This document shows, piece by piece, positions 42,296 to 53,149 of a stretch of DNA of 64,000 nt. The first letter of the stretch is position 1; each line of letters starts with the position of its first letter. The notes beneath the pieces were generated by a model. That model did no database searches. It was given only the letters and a program-made list of their open reading frames with translations, and had not been told where the DNA came from. Origin of the DNA: Dendrolimus kikuchii (lineage: Eukaryota; Arthropoda; Insecta; Lepidoptera; Lasiocampidae); NCBI GenBank assembly GCA_019925095.2, contig CM034413.1, positions 997,001-1,061,000 of the forward strand, given 5' to 3'. The translations under genes were made by a program, and so were the position numbers.

Positions 42296-43244
42296 GTCGC
42301 CTACAAAGGCAGTGATGGGATCAACACTAGAAGAAAAGTGGACTAACGAAAAGGTTGATGTAAGTCATTTTCGGGTGTTTGGTTGTGTGGCCTATGCTTT
42401 AGAGCATAACACAAAAAAGTTCGATCCCAAATCCAAAAGGTATATTTTTGTTGGATACTGCGAGGAAAGCAAAGGATATAGGTTGATGGATCCGGAAAAT
42501 CTACCTACTTGTATAAAGGCTAGAAATGTAAACTTTTTCGAAAATAAATTTATTTCGAAAAATAATGTTAAAGATATGTCAAATACGTCTTGTAATGAAT
42601 TATTGACACCAAATATTATGAACATTATTTCTAATTCGGAAGTAAATAATATCAATGAAAATGAGAATGGGAGTGACCAGGTTGTCGTCAGGTCAGATGA
42701 GCGAGGATATGAATCGTTTGAGCCTGATGCAACTGTGAGCTCGATTGTAAGTTGCAATGATTCTTCGGATGAAACATACGTTCCAGAGTCATCTTCTTTA
42801 AACGATACGGATTCTTCAAACTTCGTGAGCTTGAATAATACCACTGAATTGGCAAATATGGTGATGGCATTATGCTGTGATAATGACGAGCCATTGACAG
42901 TGGAACAAGCATTGAATGGTAAGGATGCTGGTCGTTGGCGAGAAGCAATGCAGGAAGAATATGATTCTTTTGCAAAGAACAATTGTTGGACGTTGACAGA
43001 TCTGAAAGATGGACAAAAACCGGTAAGATCCAAATGGGTTTTTAAGATTAAACGTGGTCTTAATGGAAATATATTAAAATATAAGGCGCGTTTAGTAGCG
43101 AAAGGTTTCACGCAAAAATATGGTATCGATTACCAGGAAACTTTTGCACCAGTTGTACGTCATTCGACAATTAGGATGTTGTTTGCCATTGCAGCCATAA
43201 AGACCTTGACATTGACCAAATGGATGTCAAAACAGCATTCTTGA
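42261..43244 (+). pseudogene. Copia integrase C-terminus and start of RT
   Basis: Read in the +1 frame after the insertion. NRSPTKAVMGSTLEEKW, VFGCVAYALEHNTKKFDPKS and FVGYCEESKGYRL are the conserved copia integrase C-terminal (GKGY-type) motifs. A low-complexity acidic linker follows, then RWREAMQEEYDSFAKNNCW, PVRSKWVFKIKRG and KARLVAKGFTQKYGIDYQET, the start of the copia RT. It is lost at a 1-bp deletion near 43203. Confidence 0.88.
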
Positions 43245-44431
43245 ACGGAGATTTGAAAGAGAATGTTATAATGGAACAACCAGAAGGATTTGTTTTAAAG
43301 GGGGAGAATAAACACAAAGTTTATAAGTTAAACAAATCCATTTATGGATTGAAACAAGCTGCAAAATGTTGATACGATAAAATTAATACCGTATTAACAG
43401 CAAAAATGGGTTTTAAAAGGTCTAGTGTGGAGCCCTGCGTATACTTTAGAAATCTACAAGGTAGATTATCTATTTTAGCACTTTATGTTGATGACATCCT
43501 TTTATTTACTTCTTCAGATGCTGATAAACATGACATAAAGAAGCGTTTAAATGAAGAATTCGAAATAAAAGATTTAGGTCAGGTACATGAATTTTTGGGA
43601 ATGCGAGTTTGCAGGCAGAAGAATAAAATCACACTCGACCAGGCTAGCTTTGTAACTAGGATCTTAAACAGATTTAAGATGGCTGACTGCAAATCTGTTT
43701 CGACTCCAATGGAGGTTGGCTTGAAGCTTACCAAAGCTGAAGCAAAGCTTGAAAATTGTGAGTACAGAAATCTTATTGGCTGTTTAATGTATGTCGCTGT
43801 GTGTACTAGACCCGACATAGCGCATGCGGTTGGTTTCTTAAGTCAATTTAATGACTGTTATTCAGATATCCACTGGAAGGCAGCTAAACATGTTTTAAGA
43901 TATCTGAAGGGTACTACCAATTATTGTTTGGTGTACGACAAAGGTAACTTTGAAGTATGTGGTTATGTAGACGCGGACTGGGCGTCATGTGAAGTAGACC
44001 GGAAGTCATACACTGGCTATGTGTATAAAATCGGGAATTCAGTCATCAGCTGGGAAAGTCGTAAGCAGAAAACCGTCGCATTGTCTAGTACTGAGGCCGA
44101 ATACATGGCTCTTTCCGATGCATGCAAAGAGGGTTTATTTATACGCACTTTTCTACAGGAATGTTTAAATTTAGATTGTGTTATTAACTTATTTAATGAT
44201 AACCAGTCTGCACAAAAGCTGAGTAAGAATTCGATGTTGCATTCGCGAACTAAACACATTGATGTCAGACACCATTTTATTCGTGACATTGTTAATAAAA
44301 AATTGATTAATATTAAGTTTATGTCTACTGATAAAATGTTAGCCGATATTCTGACAAAGCCTTTACCGCGAGTAAAGTTTTCAATGTTTTTAGGTCAGTT
44401 TAATTTGAGAGGATATTATTTACGCGAATGA
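43205..44431 (+). pseudogene. Copia RT palm and RNase H
   Basis: Back in the first frame, interrupted by TGA at 43370-43372 inside the [10 protein letters not shown] region. The catalytic LYVDDILLF motif is intact (YVDD at 43484-43495). The RNase H domain has VDADWASCEVDRKSYTGYVY, SSTEAEYMALSDACKE and KHIDVRHHFIRD. It ends at TGA 44429-44431. Confidence 0.88.
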
Positions 44432-44591
44432 CAATTTTTTTTTAGGAGGTCTATGTTTAGTTTTTATTGTATATATAGTTATGCAATGCCACATACGTGT
44501 TTATTGTTTCTTGTAGGGTTATAACATGAACTATGTATAATTATGTTTTGATTTGGAGAATAGTTCATACAATACTATGTTGAAATGATTT

Positions 44592-44606
44592 CAGTTTAAG
44601 GGGAAG
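44592..44606 (+). promoter_or_regulatory. Polypurine tract of the copia element
   Basis: CAGTTTAAGGGGAAG directly precedes the 3' LTR; such tracts prime plus-strand DNA synthesis. Confidence 0.75.
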
Positions 44607-44759
44607 TGTTGAAATAAACCTCGTCATTTCAACAAGAACCTTTTTCATAGGGTCTTCTATATTTAAACTACATTATAATATACTAACGTCATAGTGTCGG
44701 TTGTTCTTAGGTCTCTAAGTATCCGCTATGCGTGTATGATTGTCTAGAATAAAAACTCT
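44607..44759 (+). repeat. 3' LTR, apparently truncated
   Basis: Identical to 40131-40283. Homology stops 12 bp after the start of AATAAA; the 49 bp between 40284 and the primer site have no counterpart here. Confidence 0.85.
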
Positions 44760-44784
44760 CTTCTTAAAGAACCCCATATCGTAG

Positions 44785-45400
44785 AGCAAAGGGAAAACCG
44801 CGATTTGTAACCTTTGCGGAACTCTTCAAAGTTTGTTGAAGGTCACAATAATTTTAAGATATGAAATGTTCCGTAACCTAATAACAGAAACATGATACGT
44901 TTGTAACCTTTACAAAACACTTTATAGTTCGTGGAAAGCCAAGCAATTGATATGAGCTGTGCCGTAACTAAATTAAGGTAACATAATACATTTGTAACCT
45001 TTACTTGTTCATACTTCTTGGAATACCAAGCACTATAATATATGAGATGTTCCGTAACCAAATGAAGGAAACATGATACTTTGTTTGTTTGTAACCTTTA
45101 CTTCTGCATAGTTCTTGGAATGCCAAGCACTATTATAATATATGAGATGTTCCGTAACCAAATGAAGGAAACATGATACTTTGTTTGTTTGTAACCTTTA
45201 TTTCTTCATAGTTCTTGGAATGCCAAGCACTATAATATACGAGATGTTCCGTAACCAAATGAAGGAAACATGATACTTTGTTTGTTTGTAACCTTTACTT
45301 CTTCATAGTTCTTGGAACGCCAAGCACTATTATAATATATGAGATGTTCCGTAACCAAATGAAGGAAACATGATACTTTGTTTGTAACCTTTACGGAATC
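44785..45400. repeat. Minisatellite, 90-100 bp unit, six copies
   Basis: GAGATGTTCCGTAACCAAAT-type anchors occur at 44863, 44954, 45044, 45144, 45241 and 45341. Each unit has TTTGTAACCTTTAC and CTTGGAATGCCAAGCAC. The last three units are nearly identical and the first ones diverged, indicating recent expansion at the right side. Confidence 0.85.
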
Positions 45401-45509
45401 CTTAATACTGGACTGGACTTGGCTTATTTTATGTCCGTAAATCAAAAGGCACTTGCACGATGATACTAGTTAGGCTTGGGGCTTATAGGCACCAGCTTTT
45501 AAAAGCTCA

Positions 45510-45788
45510 TTTTTTTATAACAGGAGTTCAGCAGACAGCCAGACGGCCCACTTGATGGAAAGCTGTTACCATCGCCTATGGACATTTTTAACCCCAAAGG
45601 TGCTACAAATGCGCTGCTGCTCTCTTAAGGGAGACTGGAACCTGGCCATTAATGCCGAAACACGACTCAAGGTTGTTATGTCGGGCAAATGCCCTAAAAC
45701 CTGCCTGTGGGTTGATTTGTCGCCTCTTACGACAGGCCGCCCCAACGCAGGAAATTGTATTCTTTCTCCGTTCCTGCACGAATAAAAA
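45510..45788 (-). mobile_element. SINE-A with a small internal deletion
   Basis: T-run, ACAGGAGTTCAGCAGACAG ... CCGTTCCTGCACGAATAAA; about 35 bp around the CATACTCTAGACCAGG block is missing. Confidence 0.8.
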
Positions 45789-46309
45789 TCGACTCCATAC
45801 AAGATACTTTCTACCTTCTTGTATATCGACTTCCGGATATAGAAACGGAACTACAGTGGTCCCTACGTCGTCGTTATAACCGAAATCCACTCTTTTTCGA
45901 TCAATCCAAAAGAAGTCTTAACAAAATACGACCTAATCTTTATAAGGCGATTTCTTCTTTTCTCAGAAAAACCTTTTCACCAGCTTCGATACTTAATAAG
46001 CACCCATAAAAATATACGAGGATGCTGTTGAGCACACCCTTATTTCGTAAGTGATAGGGTGTAAATTTGTATGAACGGGTTGTAAAGATTAATTTCTTTT
46101 ATGGGGAGGGTAGCAATAATTCTTCAATTAACCAAACCTTCGCAAGCTGGAGCTGGGTTTGCGTGGTATAAGTGAGGAGTTGTAGCGGACTAAATTCAAT
46201 CCCATTTATTGCTGCATAATGCAGATTACGTTGGTTTAGGGATATAACGAGGAGGGATGAAAGTCACGTGACAAAATAATATTTTCTAAAGGTTTTTAAA
46301 TACAAGCTT
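45789..46309. other. No gene recognised
   Basis: Short frames only. Confidence 0.3.
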
Positions 46310-46600
46310 TTGAGATTCTGGATATCATGTAGTAGCAGAGTGCTAGCCAAGGCAAGTAAAACGAGCCCAAACACGACGGGTCTATCTAGTTTAGTAAAGG
46401 AGTTACTATGGCCACCTTCCGACTCCATCATCAGATCAGCTCTATGGTACCATATTATTGCATTGTCACGTGATATACATATGCGTGCAAAATTTCAGCT
46501 CAATCGGAAACCGGGAAGTTGGTCAAATTTAAATTGCAAGATTCCACCCGAACTTACATACATACATAGATAGGTACATCCGTTGCAAGTTAAATAAAAG
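46310..46600 (+). repeat. Interspersed repeat ending near an (ACAT)n tract
   Basis: CCTTCCGACTCCATCATCAG, GCATTGTCACGTGATATACA and CTCAATCGGAAACCGGGAAG are typical of a common lepidopteran repeat; only one copy here. Confidence 0.4.
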
Positions 46601-46604
46601 CTTG

Positions 46605-46800
46605 CAAAAAGAATGTTAAACTACAAGATGGATGGGTACAAATGTAAAGGTAGACCAAAAAAAGATGGATGGATTGTGTTGATGATTTGTGGTGTGGCAG
46701 TAGATATATATCAGAATAGAAGAGTGTGGAAGGAAAATAGATATTATGCCGACCCCGATTAGTTAGGATATTGTGAAAGAAAAGAGAAGAGAGAGAATAC
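46605..46800 (+). pseudogene. LINE C-terminal fragment (third RTE-like type)
   Basis: A plus-strand reading gives LNYKMDGYKCKGRPKK, WMDC, NRRVWKE and YYADPD, in the order found at LINE C-termini; frameshifted and stopped. Confidence 0.5.
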
Positions 46801-46911
46801 AGATGAATTTGTCAACTGCTAACTATAAGATATAGCGAAAAACCTCAAAAATTGGATCTGGATTGGGATTGGATCCTTCATTAAATGTAAAGCTAAATTG
46901 AACAGTGCTTT

Positions 46912-47073
46912 ACCGTTGTGTTCCGGCATTAGTGACCAGGTTCCAGTCTCCCTTAAGAAGCAGCAGCGCATTTGTAGCACCTTTGGTTTTGCAAATGTCT
47001 ATAGGCGATGGTAACCGCTTTCCATCAAGTGGGCCGTCTGCCTGCCTGCTGAACTACTGCAATAAAAAAAAAA
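46912..47073 (+). mobile_element. SINE-A 3' half
   Basis: GTTGTGTTCCGGCATTAGTG to CTGAACTACTGCAAT and an A-run. Confidence 0.8.
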
Positions 47074-47209
47074 CCTAAAAAGGGATTGTGTTGGCCTATA
47101 TATAAAAAACAAGAGATGGCGCCTGTATTATTGTTAATAAAAGATATGTTCCAGTCTTCGATGGTTTTATTTTCTTGTCCACAATACCTTATCTTATCAT
47201 TATTATAAT

Positions 47210-47480
47210 ATTATCTTATGATACGTGAGTCGAGAGGCTCCATGTAAAAAACAGCGAGGGGGTGGGAAGCTCCTGTACGTCACGGTTGACGCGCCTGTCA
47301 AATGACGTTGACAGACGCGTTCCGTTTCTATTACAGCGCCATTTGTATACGCGGTCGCTTGTAAAACGTCAAAGCTGTCAACTAAAATTCTCTCTATCGT
47401 TTAAAACGTGTGTGTGCGTCTGCAGTTCACACGCAGTAGAAGTAGCCTTCAGAAAAGTAGCCTACGAGAGAATGAGATAA
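47210..47480. promoter_or_regulatory. Possible promoter-like or TE-derived segment
   Basis: Less AT-rich than its surroundings, with repeated GTCAAATGACGTTGACAG and AACGTCAAAGCTGTCAA motifs, which recur in lepidopteran upstream regions. No TATA box or adjacent gene supports function. Confidence 0.2.
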
Positions 47481-48098
47481 ATATAGAGTATCAGAAGTAT
47501 TAGAATAATTATAAGGTTTATTATTTTTATAATGTTTTTACTGAGCTCAAAAAGTATTTCATATTATAATGCAAAATATTACATTTCGTATATTACATAT
47601 TTAAGATATAAGATTCAGTCTAAAGTGTACTTTGAGTCACTGGCATAAAGTTCAAAATTCAATGCACTGTTAAGCACAATTTCCTTTGATATAACGTATA
47701 GAAGAATATTTACCTTAAGTGTATACAGATAGAGCTAAAATTCATTTGAAATTTTTTAAGTTTTATTTAAATTGAAAATCAATATTAACGAATAAAGAGA
47801 AATGTGTTTTATTTCGAACTCAATAAGGTTGAATTTTATTTGTTCATCTCATTTTAGTGTCGCTTTTTTTCATTTCATTGGCTTTCAAATCACAATGATT
47901 TTAAAGAAGTTTCACTTCAAAAACTCTTTCCCTTGATCTGTGACAGTCCTTTATAAAAATCGATTCCTATAAGCTACGTGGATTGGAGTAAATAGTATAC
48001 AGTACGTGGTTTTTTTTCCAAAATCAGCCGATTTGATTCCTTACAGGGTAATTGATTTTTCAAAAATCTAATGATACCGCTTTAATTGTCTACAAATA
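47481..48098. other. No feature recognised
   Basis: AT-rich sequence without a repeat match. Confidence 0.35.
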
Positions 48099-48760
48099 TC
48101 TAATATATAAAAATCAATTGCTGTTCGCTAGTCTCGCTAAAACTCGGGAACAGCTGGACTGATTTGGCTAATTTTGGTATTGAATTATTTGTGGAAGTCC
48201 AGGGAAGGTTTAAAAGGTGAGTAAATATGAAAAATGCTTGTAATATAGTAAAAACAACAATTTCGCTTTCCCTTAGAAACTATTCCTACCTGTCAAACAT
48301 TTGATGTTCGTCCCGTCGGTTAGAAATCAATTAAGTTTAAAAGGTTTTTTTTTATTGCAGGAGTTCAGCAGACGGCCCACTTGATGGAACGCGGTTACCC
48401 TCGCCTATGGACATTTGCAACACGAAACGTGCTCCAAATGCGCTGCTGCTCTTTTAAGGGAGACTGGAACCTGGTCACTAATGCCGGAACACGAAACAAG
48501 GTTGTTATGGCGGCATACTCTAGACCAGGGGTGGTAGCCATCCAGTCGGGCAAATGCCCTACCACCTGGCTGTGGGTTGTTTTGTCGCCTCTTACGACAG
48601 GCCGCCCGGCCGCTGGAAATTGTATTCTTTCTCCGTTCCTGCATGGATAAAACCACATTTGACCACATTTTTTTACTAAAGTTGAAACATTCTGCTATTA
48701 TCATTCAGATTTTTTTATTTATTGATTCTGAGGCGGTACGAAGTTTGTCGGGTCAGCTAG
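48099..48760 (+). mobile_element. Type 3 Helitron split by SINE-A
   Basis: TCTAATATATAAAAATCAAT to GGCGGTACGAAGTTTGTCGG and GTCAGCTAG; TC...CTAG. The SINE-A copy at 48345-48653 lies inside it, so the Helitron is older. Confidence 0.7.
48345..48653 (-). mobile_element. SINE-A in a Helitron
   Basis: T-run, GCAGGAGTTCAGCAGACGG ... CCGTTCCTGCATGGATAAA; near full length. Confidence 0.85.
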
Positions 48761-49149
48761 AAATAAATATCTTCTTTCTTTCCTCTCTCTCAAAATCGGT
48801 CTCGAAATTCTGGAGTACTTTTCCTTAAAATTCCTGTTAAAACCTCAAAAACAGTTCCGCAGTTCTTTCAACACTTAACCCACCACCACCACACCTTAAT
48901 ACGTCAGCGGCAACTCGCAAATCAGTCCTTTAGTGACGATTTATGTGTTAACCCTCCCCCTGCCACGAGACCGGCACGAGCGCGGCGTAAACAACCCGCG
49001 AATGCTACACAACGGCGTAATGTATCCTTTCGTGTAGAATTGTATATTAACACGGGTTAAATTGAGTCACGTGACCTTCTTTGTCAACCTGTTCTTGACG
49101 TAAGACCAATATTGAGGTATTTTACGCAGGTTCAGCCAGGTTGAAAACT
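48761..49149. other. No gene recognised
   Basis: Includes a GC-richer stretch at 48895-49030 with no repeat match. Confidence 0.3.
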
Positions 49150-49342
49150 CAAAGAGCGCGGGTTTGAATCCTGACCGGAAACCATGCACCACTTAAGCAG
49201 TTTTCGACCCAATGTGCTATATGTTGCAATAACCACGGGCTAATGGTAAAGAAAAACATCGAGATAACTGATGTGTCAAACTCGCCAATCCGCCTTAGAT
49301 AAGCATGGTGGGTATACTGTCCGTTACGCATATGAATAGGGG
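49150..49342 (+). mobile_element. tRNA-derived SINE fragment
   Basis: GCGCGGGTTTGAATCCTG contains a B-box-like GGTTTGAATCC; downstream GGTAAAGAAAAACATCGAG is typical of the lepidopteran tRNA-SINE body. The A box is not clear. Confidence 0.5.
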
Positions 49343-49350
49343 GAGTCAAA

Positions 49351-49663
49351 GGAATGCTCCAGTGGTTCGGGCATGTAGAAAGAATGCATGATGAAAGAAT
49401 GACTAAACAGATATAAAAATACAATGCAAAAGTGGATGGATGCAGAAGTCGTGGAAGGCCACGACACACCTTCCATGATCAAATTGATCGTGTACTAGCA
49501 GAAGGTGATATCAGGAGCCTTAAGAACAGACGAGCTTGCATGACAAGAGTTATGAATGTCAAAGAGGCAAGTGAGGTGTGTAAGAATAAGCCTAAATGGC
49601 ACTCTGTTGTTCGTGCCTACCCCGCAAGGGAACTGGCGTGAAGTTATGTATGTATGTATGTAT
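49351..49663 (+). pseudogene. RTE-C fragment
   Basis: Starts at GGAATGCTCCAGTGG, has a short insertion near 49415, and ends AYPAREL-A-stop and tail. The TSD GAGTCAAA is at 49343-49350 and 49664-49671. Confidence 0.85.
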
Positions 49664-49844
49664 GAGTCAAACCTAGCAGTGAGACGTTTACAATCCACTT
49701 ACCATCACGTCAACCGTCTACCGCTTCACTGACTATCAAACATCTACACAGATAAATAAAATTTAAGTGTCTGTTTGTAATGACAAAATAAAAATGTGTA
49801 AAAATCTGGGGATAATTCGGACCAGGAGATGCCGAAAATGCAAT

Positions 49845-50030
49845 TTTTAGAATTTTTGTCTGTCTGGCTGGATGTTCCGGCTAATCTCTGAAAGGGCTGG
49901 ACCGATTTTGACGGCACATTCACTGGCAAATAGCTGACGTTATAAGGAGTAACATAGGCTACTTTTTTACATTTTTTTAGGTTTCCGCGAAAAGTAATTC
50001 CGCGTGGACGAAGTCGTGAGTGCAGCTAAT
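49845..50030 (+). repeat. Helitron-like repeat R8
   Basis: CTGGACCGATTTTGACGG, GGAGTAACATAGGCTAC and CGTGGACGAAGTCGTGAG, ending CAGCTAAT. The counterpart is at 25765-26965 (-). Confidence 0.5.
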
Positions 50031-50080
50031 AAATAAATAAAATGTGATTGCAAGATTACCTTGTTTGGATTTATTTGTTA

Positions 50081-50850
50081 CTAGCTAAGCCCGCGACGTC
50101 ATCCGCGTGGAAATTGCTTTCAAAACCCTCCGATTTTGAAACATTTTTCATTGGTGCTTCGCTCCTATTGGTCTTAGCGTAATGATATATAGCCTATAGC
50201 TTTCCTCGATAAATGGGCTATCCAAAACTGAAAGAATTTTTCAAATCAGACCAGTAGTTGCTGAGATTAGCGCGTTCAATCAAACAATATATTAGTATAT
50301 TTGGCTACAACACTAATACTTACATTTTAAATATCGCGATATCTTTTGAATAAAACGTCCCAATTGAATAATTCAAAAAGTTCTAGAAAGGTATTGAATT
50401 CGTCTTGAATATGGAGTAATTTATTTTTATAAGGATTAATACCAAGGTACAAAATAAACTGTTTTGGAAGCGACGGCATTTTAATTATTTAAAAAATAAA
50501 ACAAAACACTTATTGTGAGATAACTACAATAGTTAGACATATGGTTACGCGATATTTTTTGTAGACAATTATATGTTCTGTAAAGTGATAGTACATTGTT
50601 TTGTTCTATAATCAATAGTTTTCGCAGCGCACGCTGTGTAAGGATTTTTTCGGGTCATTTTTTTAAACCTTGGGTTACATTATTGGACTTTTAGTAAGGA
50701 TCTCTAATTTTTTTGAAAATGTAATATGGCGTATAAGCCTTCCTCGATAAATGTACTATTCAACACTGTAAGAATTCTTCAAATCGGACCAACGGTTCCT
50801 GAGATTAGCGCGTTTAAACAAACAAACTTTTCAGCTTTATAATACTAATA
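50081..50850 (-). mobile_element. Composite type 2 Helitron, about 770 bp
   Basis: The CTAG end is at 50081-50084. It matches 35811-36575 in inverted orientation across its length, including the unique middle with AAAACTATTGATTATAGAAC (reverse). Confidence 0.65.
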
Positions 50851-50859
50851 CCTTTGTGG

Positions 50860-51036
50860 TTAGGTATGTGTGGAACAAATACTTAGTCAGGCTATTACCA
50901 CAACATTTCTGCAGAAGAGAAGGCCCTAGAAATGCTGGCTTCATATAGTGAAGGAAGATATGCTAATGGTCTTATGGCAAGCAATGCTGAATACCGCGCG
51001 AAGTGTAGAAGAGAAAGTAGGTAGGTAGGTAGGTAG
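50860..51036 (+). pseudogene. LINE tail with (GTAG)n
   Basis: The frame reads AEEKALEMLASYSEGRYANG then ASNAEYRAKCRRES, stop, followed by (GTAG)n. The layout fits a LINE 3' end; the family is uncertain. Confidence 0.4.
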
Positions 51037-51223
51037 GACCCCTGGTTGTGAAACGGGCGCCCTGAACGTAACCGGGATTTAATTTAAGAATAATCATTCT
51101 ACTGAAATCTACTTATTTGCCTGCACTAACCTTTAATCTTCTAAGGTCATAGCACATTAGAGCAAGCTGTCCACGCGTGGACGGCGAGTAAGCCACTCGG
51201 TGACAATCTGCTACTCTGGGTGA

Positions 51224-51525
51224 TTCTTTATCCATGTGGGAAAGGTGAAAGAATACTATTTCCTGAGGCCAGGCAGGCTGTCGTAAGAGGCGAAAATACA
51301 ACCCACAGCCTGGTGGTAGAGTTTTTGCCCGTCTGGATGACTACCACCCCTTGTTTGGAGTATTCCGCCATAACAACCTTGAGTTGTGTTCCGGCATTAG
51401 TAACCCCTTAGAGAACAGCAGCGCATTTGTAACACCTTTGGTGTTGCAAATGTCCATAGGCGATGGTAACCTCTTTCCATCGGGTGGGCCATCTGCCTGT
51501 CTGCTGAACTCATGCTATAAATAAA
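51224..51525 (+). mobile_element. SINE-A, diverged
   Basis: TTTATCCATGTGGGAAAGG ... CTGAACTCATGCTATAAAT; internal small deletions. Confidence 0.75.
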
Positions 51526-51953
51526 AGACGTAGACCTAGTATCAATAGCTGACAGACTACTCAGAAATTCATGGATCACGCGAGATTCACTGGCTGACAA
51601 CGCGGCATCCACCCGTGGACGGCGGTGCTTGTCGGGTGGCTCTAATGAGGTTATAACCTTTTGATTATTTTTTCAAGTAAAATCAAAAATAGATCTAAAG
51701 AAATTTCTCTATTTTAAATAAAACATTTTCACAAAGCGAGAAGAACGTTAATTAAGCGGCTTAAGAAATTAAGTAAGCAACCGAAAATTTCATTCGACTT
51801 TCAATTTCGACTAATTAGAAAAAATGTACTCGGACGGACAGAGGGGCCCGGCCCTTGTTAAGTGTGGAAGGCGCCTAACGCCCGAAGGTTCAGTACTTTT
51901 TATCCCACTTCCTAAAGAAGGAGGATTTTCGCCTGGATGTTCTTTTGGGTTGT
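51526..51953. other. No gene recognised
   Basis: Short frames only, including one at 51824 in a GC-richer stretch. Confidence 0.3.
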
Positions 51954-52081
51954 TACGTGATTTCACCTTCAATTGTCGACCGATTCCAAAATTTCTTTTT
52001 TATTCAAAAGCCGTACGATTTTCTAGGATGTAAATTCGAAAACGCCTTTGGAATAATGATCCCAAAGTTTATTAGAAGTAC

Positions 52082-52607
52082 ATACATACATACATTCTAT
52101 CCGTGCAGGAACGGAGAAAGAATACAATTTCTTGCGGCCGGGCGGCCTGTCGTAAGAGGCGACAAAACCACCCACAGCCAGGTGGTAGGGCATTTGCCCG
52201 ACTGGATGGCTACCACCCCTGGTCTAAAGCATGTCGCCATAACAACCTTGATTTGTATTCCGGCATTAGTGACGAGGTTCCAGTCTCCCATAAGAGAGCA
52301 GCAGCGCATTTGTAGCAACTTTGGTGTTGCAAATGTCCATAGGCGATGGTAACCGCTTTCCATCAAGTGGGCCGTCTGCCTGTCTGCTGATCCGCTGCAA
52401 TAAAAAAAAAAAAAAAAAACATAACTTCACGCCAGTTCCCTTGCGGGGTAGTCACGAACAACAGAGCGCCATTCAGGCTTATTCTTACACACCTCACTCG
52501 CTTCTTTGACATTCATAGCTCTTGTCATGCACGCTCGTCTGTTCTCAAGGTTCCTGACATCACCTTCTGCTAGTACACGATCAATTTTATCATGGAAGGT
52601 GTGTCGT
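52082..52607 (-). mobile_element. RTE-C copy with SINE-A inserted in its tail
   Basis: The outer TSD GTTTATTAGAAGTAC is at 52067-52081 and 52608-52622. Left to right: remnant (CATA)n tail, the SINE-A copy, then the RTE-C body on the minus strand (CATAACTTCACGCC...). Confidence 0.8.
52096..52418 (+). mobile_element. SINE-A, full length, in an RTE-C tail
   Basis: TATCCGTGCAGGAACGGAG ... CTGATCCGCTGCAAT and about 18 A. ACAT borders both ends. Confidence 0.85.
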
Positions 52608-53149
52608 GTTTATTAGAAGTACACGCACATAATTCACAGTTCTTACAAGTATAGCCGAATACAACAAAACCGTAGGACAGAAAATCATTCAACTGAGAAG
52701 AAAGTGCACTAGGTAACGCCTCGTTCGCACTCAGAACACGACTGGCGCATTTCCCGACTGACCGACCCTTATCCATTTGTAAATTAGACATAGCCTTCTA
52801 GCAACATGCCGTCCATTAGTTCTTGAAATCGTTAAATGGTCAACTTAGTGGCTTGTAAGTATTCGCATGAAACACAAACAGAGGAAATAAGGTTTTATGT
52901 CGTCTTACGGCGGCGTGGACAAAGAGATTAGCGAGAACAATAGATCACTCAAATTCAAAGGGGTAATAAGACACCTGCAAAGGATTAGTATCGGCTTGTA
53001 ACAATATACTAACGAAGATATAGATATTCGCATTCAAAATACCCTACGATGTACCGTCACGCCTCATAAGGTGTTAGTGTCCAAGATCCTTAGCTGTATG
53101 ACTAAGATACGTATATATAAAATTGTAATATGCCCTACCATATAACTTA

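Larger units (their letters stand above)
40131..44759 (+). mobile_element. Ty1/copia LTR retrotransposon (defective)
   Basis: Single gag-pol frame in the order gag, protease, integrase, RT, RNase H, which defines Ty1/copia. The two LTR copies are identical by eye over 153 bp. The frame is broken by TGA at 41837-41839, a 1-bp insertion near 42260, a 1-bp deletion near 43203 that returns to the first frame, and TGA at 43370-43372. No clear TSD. Confidence 0.92.
51954..53003 (-). mobile_element. Diverged LTR-D relative with nested elements
   Basis: AAAGTTTATTAGAAGTACAC, AGTATAGCCGAATACAAC and the end CGGCTTGTAACA parallel LTR-D on the minus strand. It is interrupted by RTE-C plus SINE-A at 52082-52607. 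The left boundary is uncertain. Confidence 0.45.

Noticed and set aside
42392..43111. 239-codon minus-strand frame inside copia
   Set aside because: Antisense shadow of the plus-strand integrase/RT; composition follows the sense codons.
44785..45400. CRISPR array
   Set aside because: Units are continuous 90-100 bp tandem repeats without unique spacers, in a eukaryotic genome.
47210..47480. Confirmed promoter
   Set aside because: Motifs suggestive only; no core promoter element or gene downstream.
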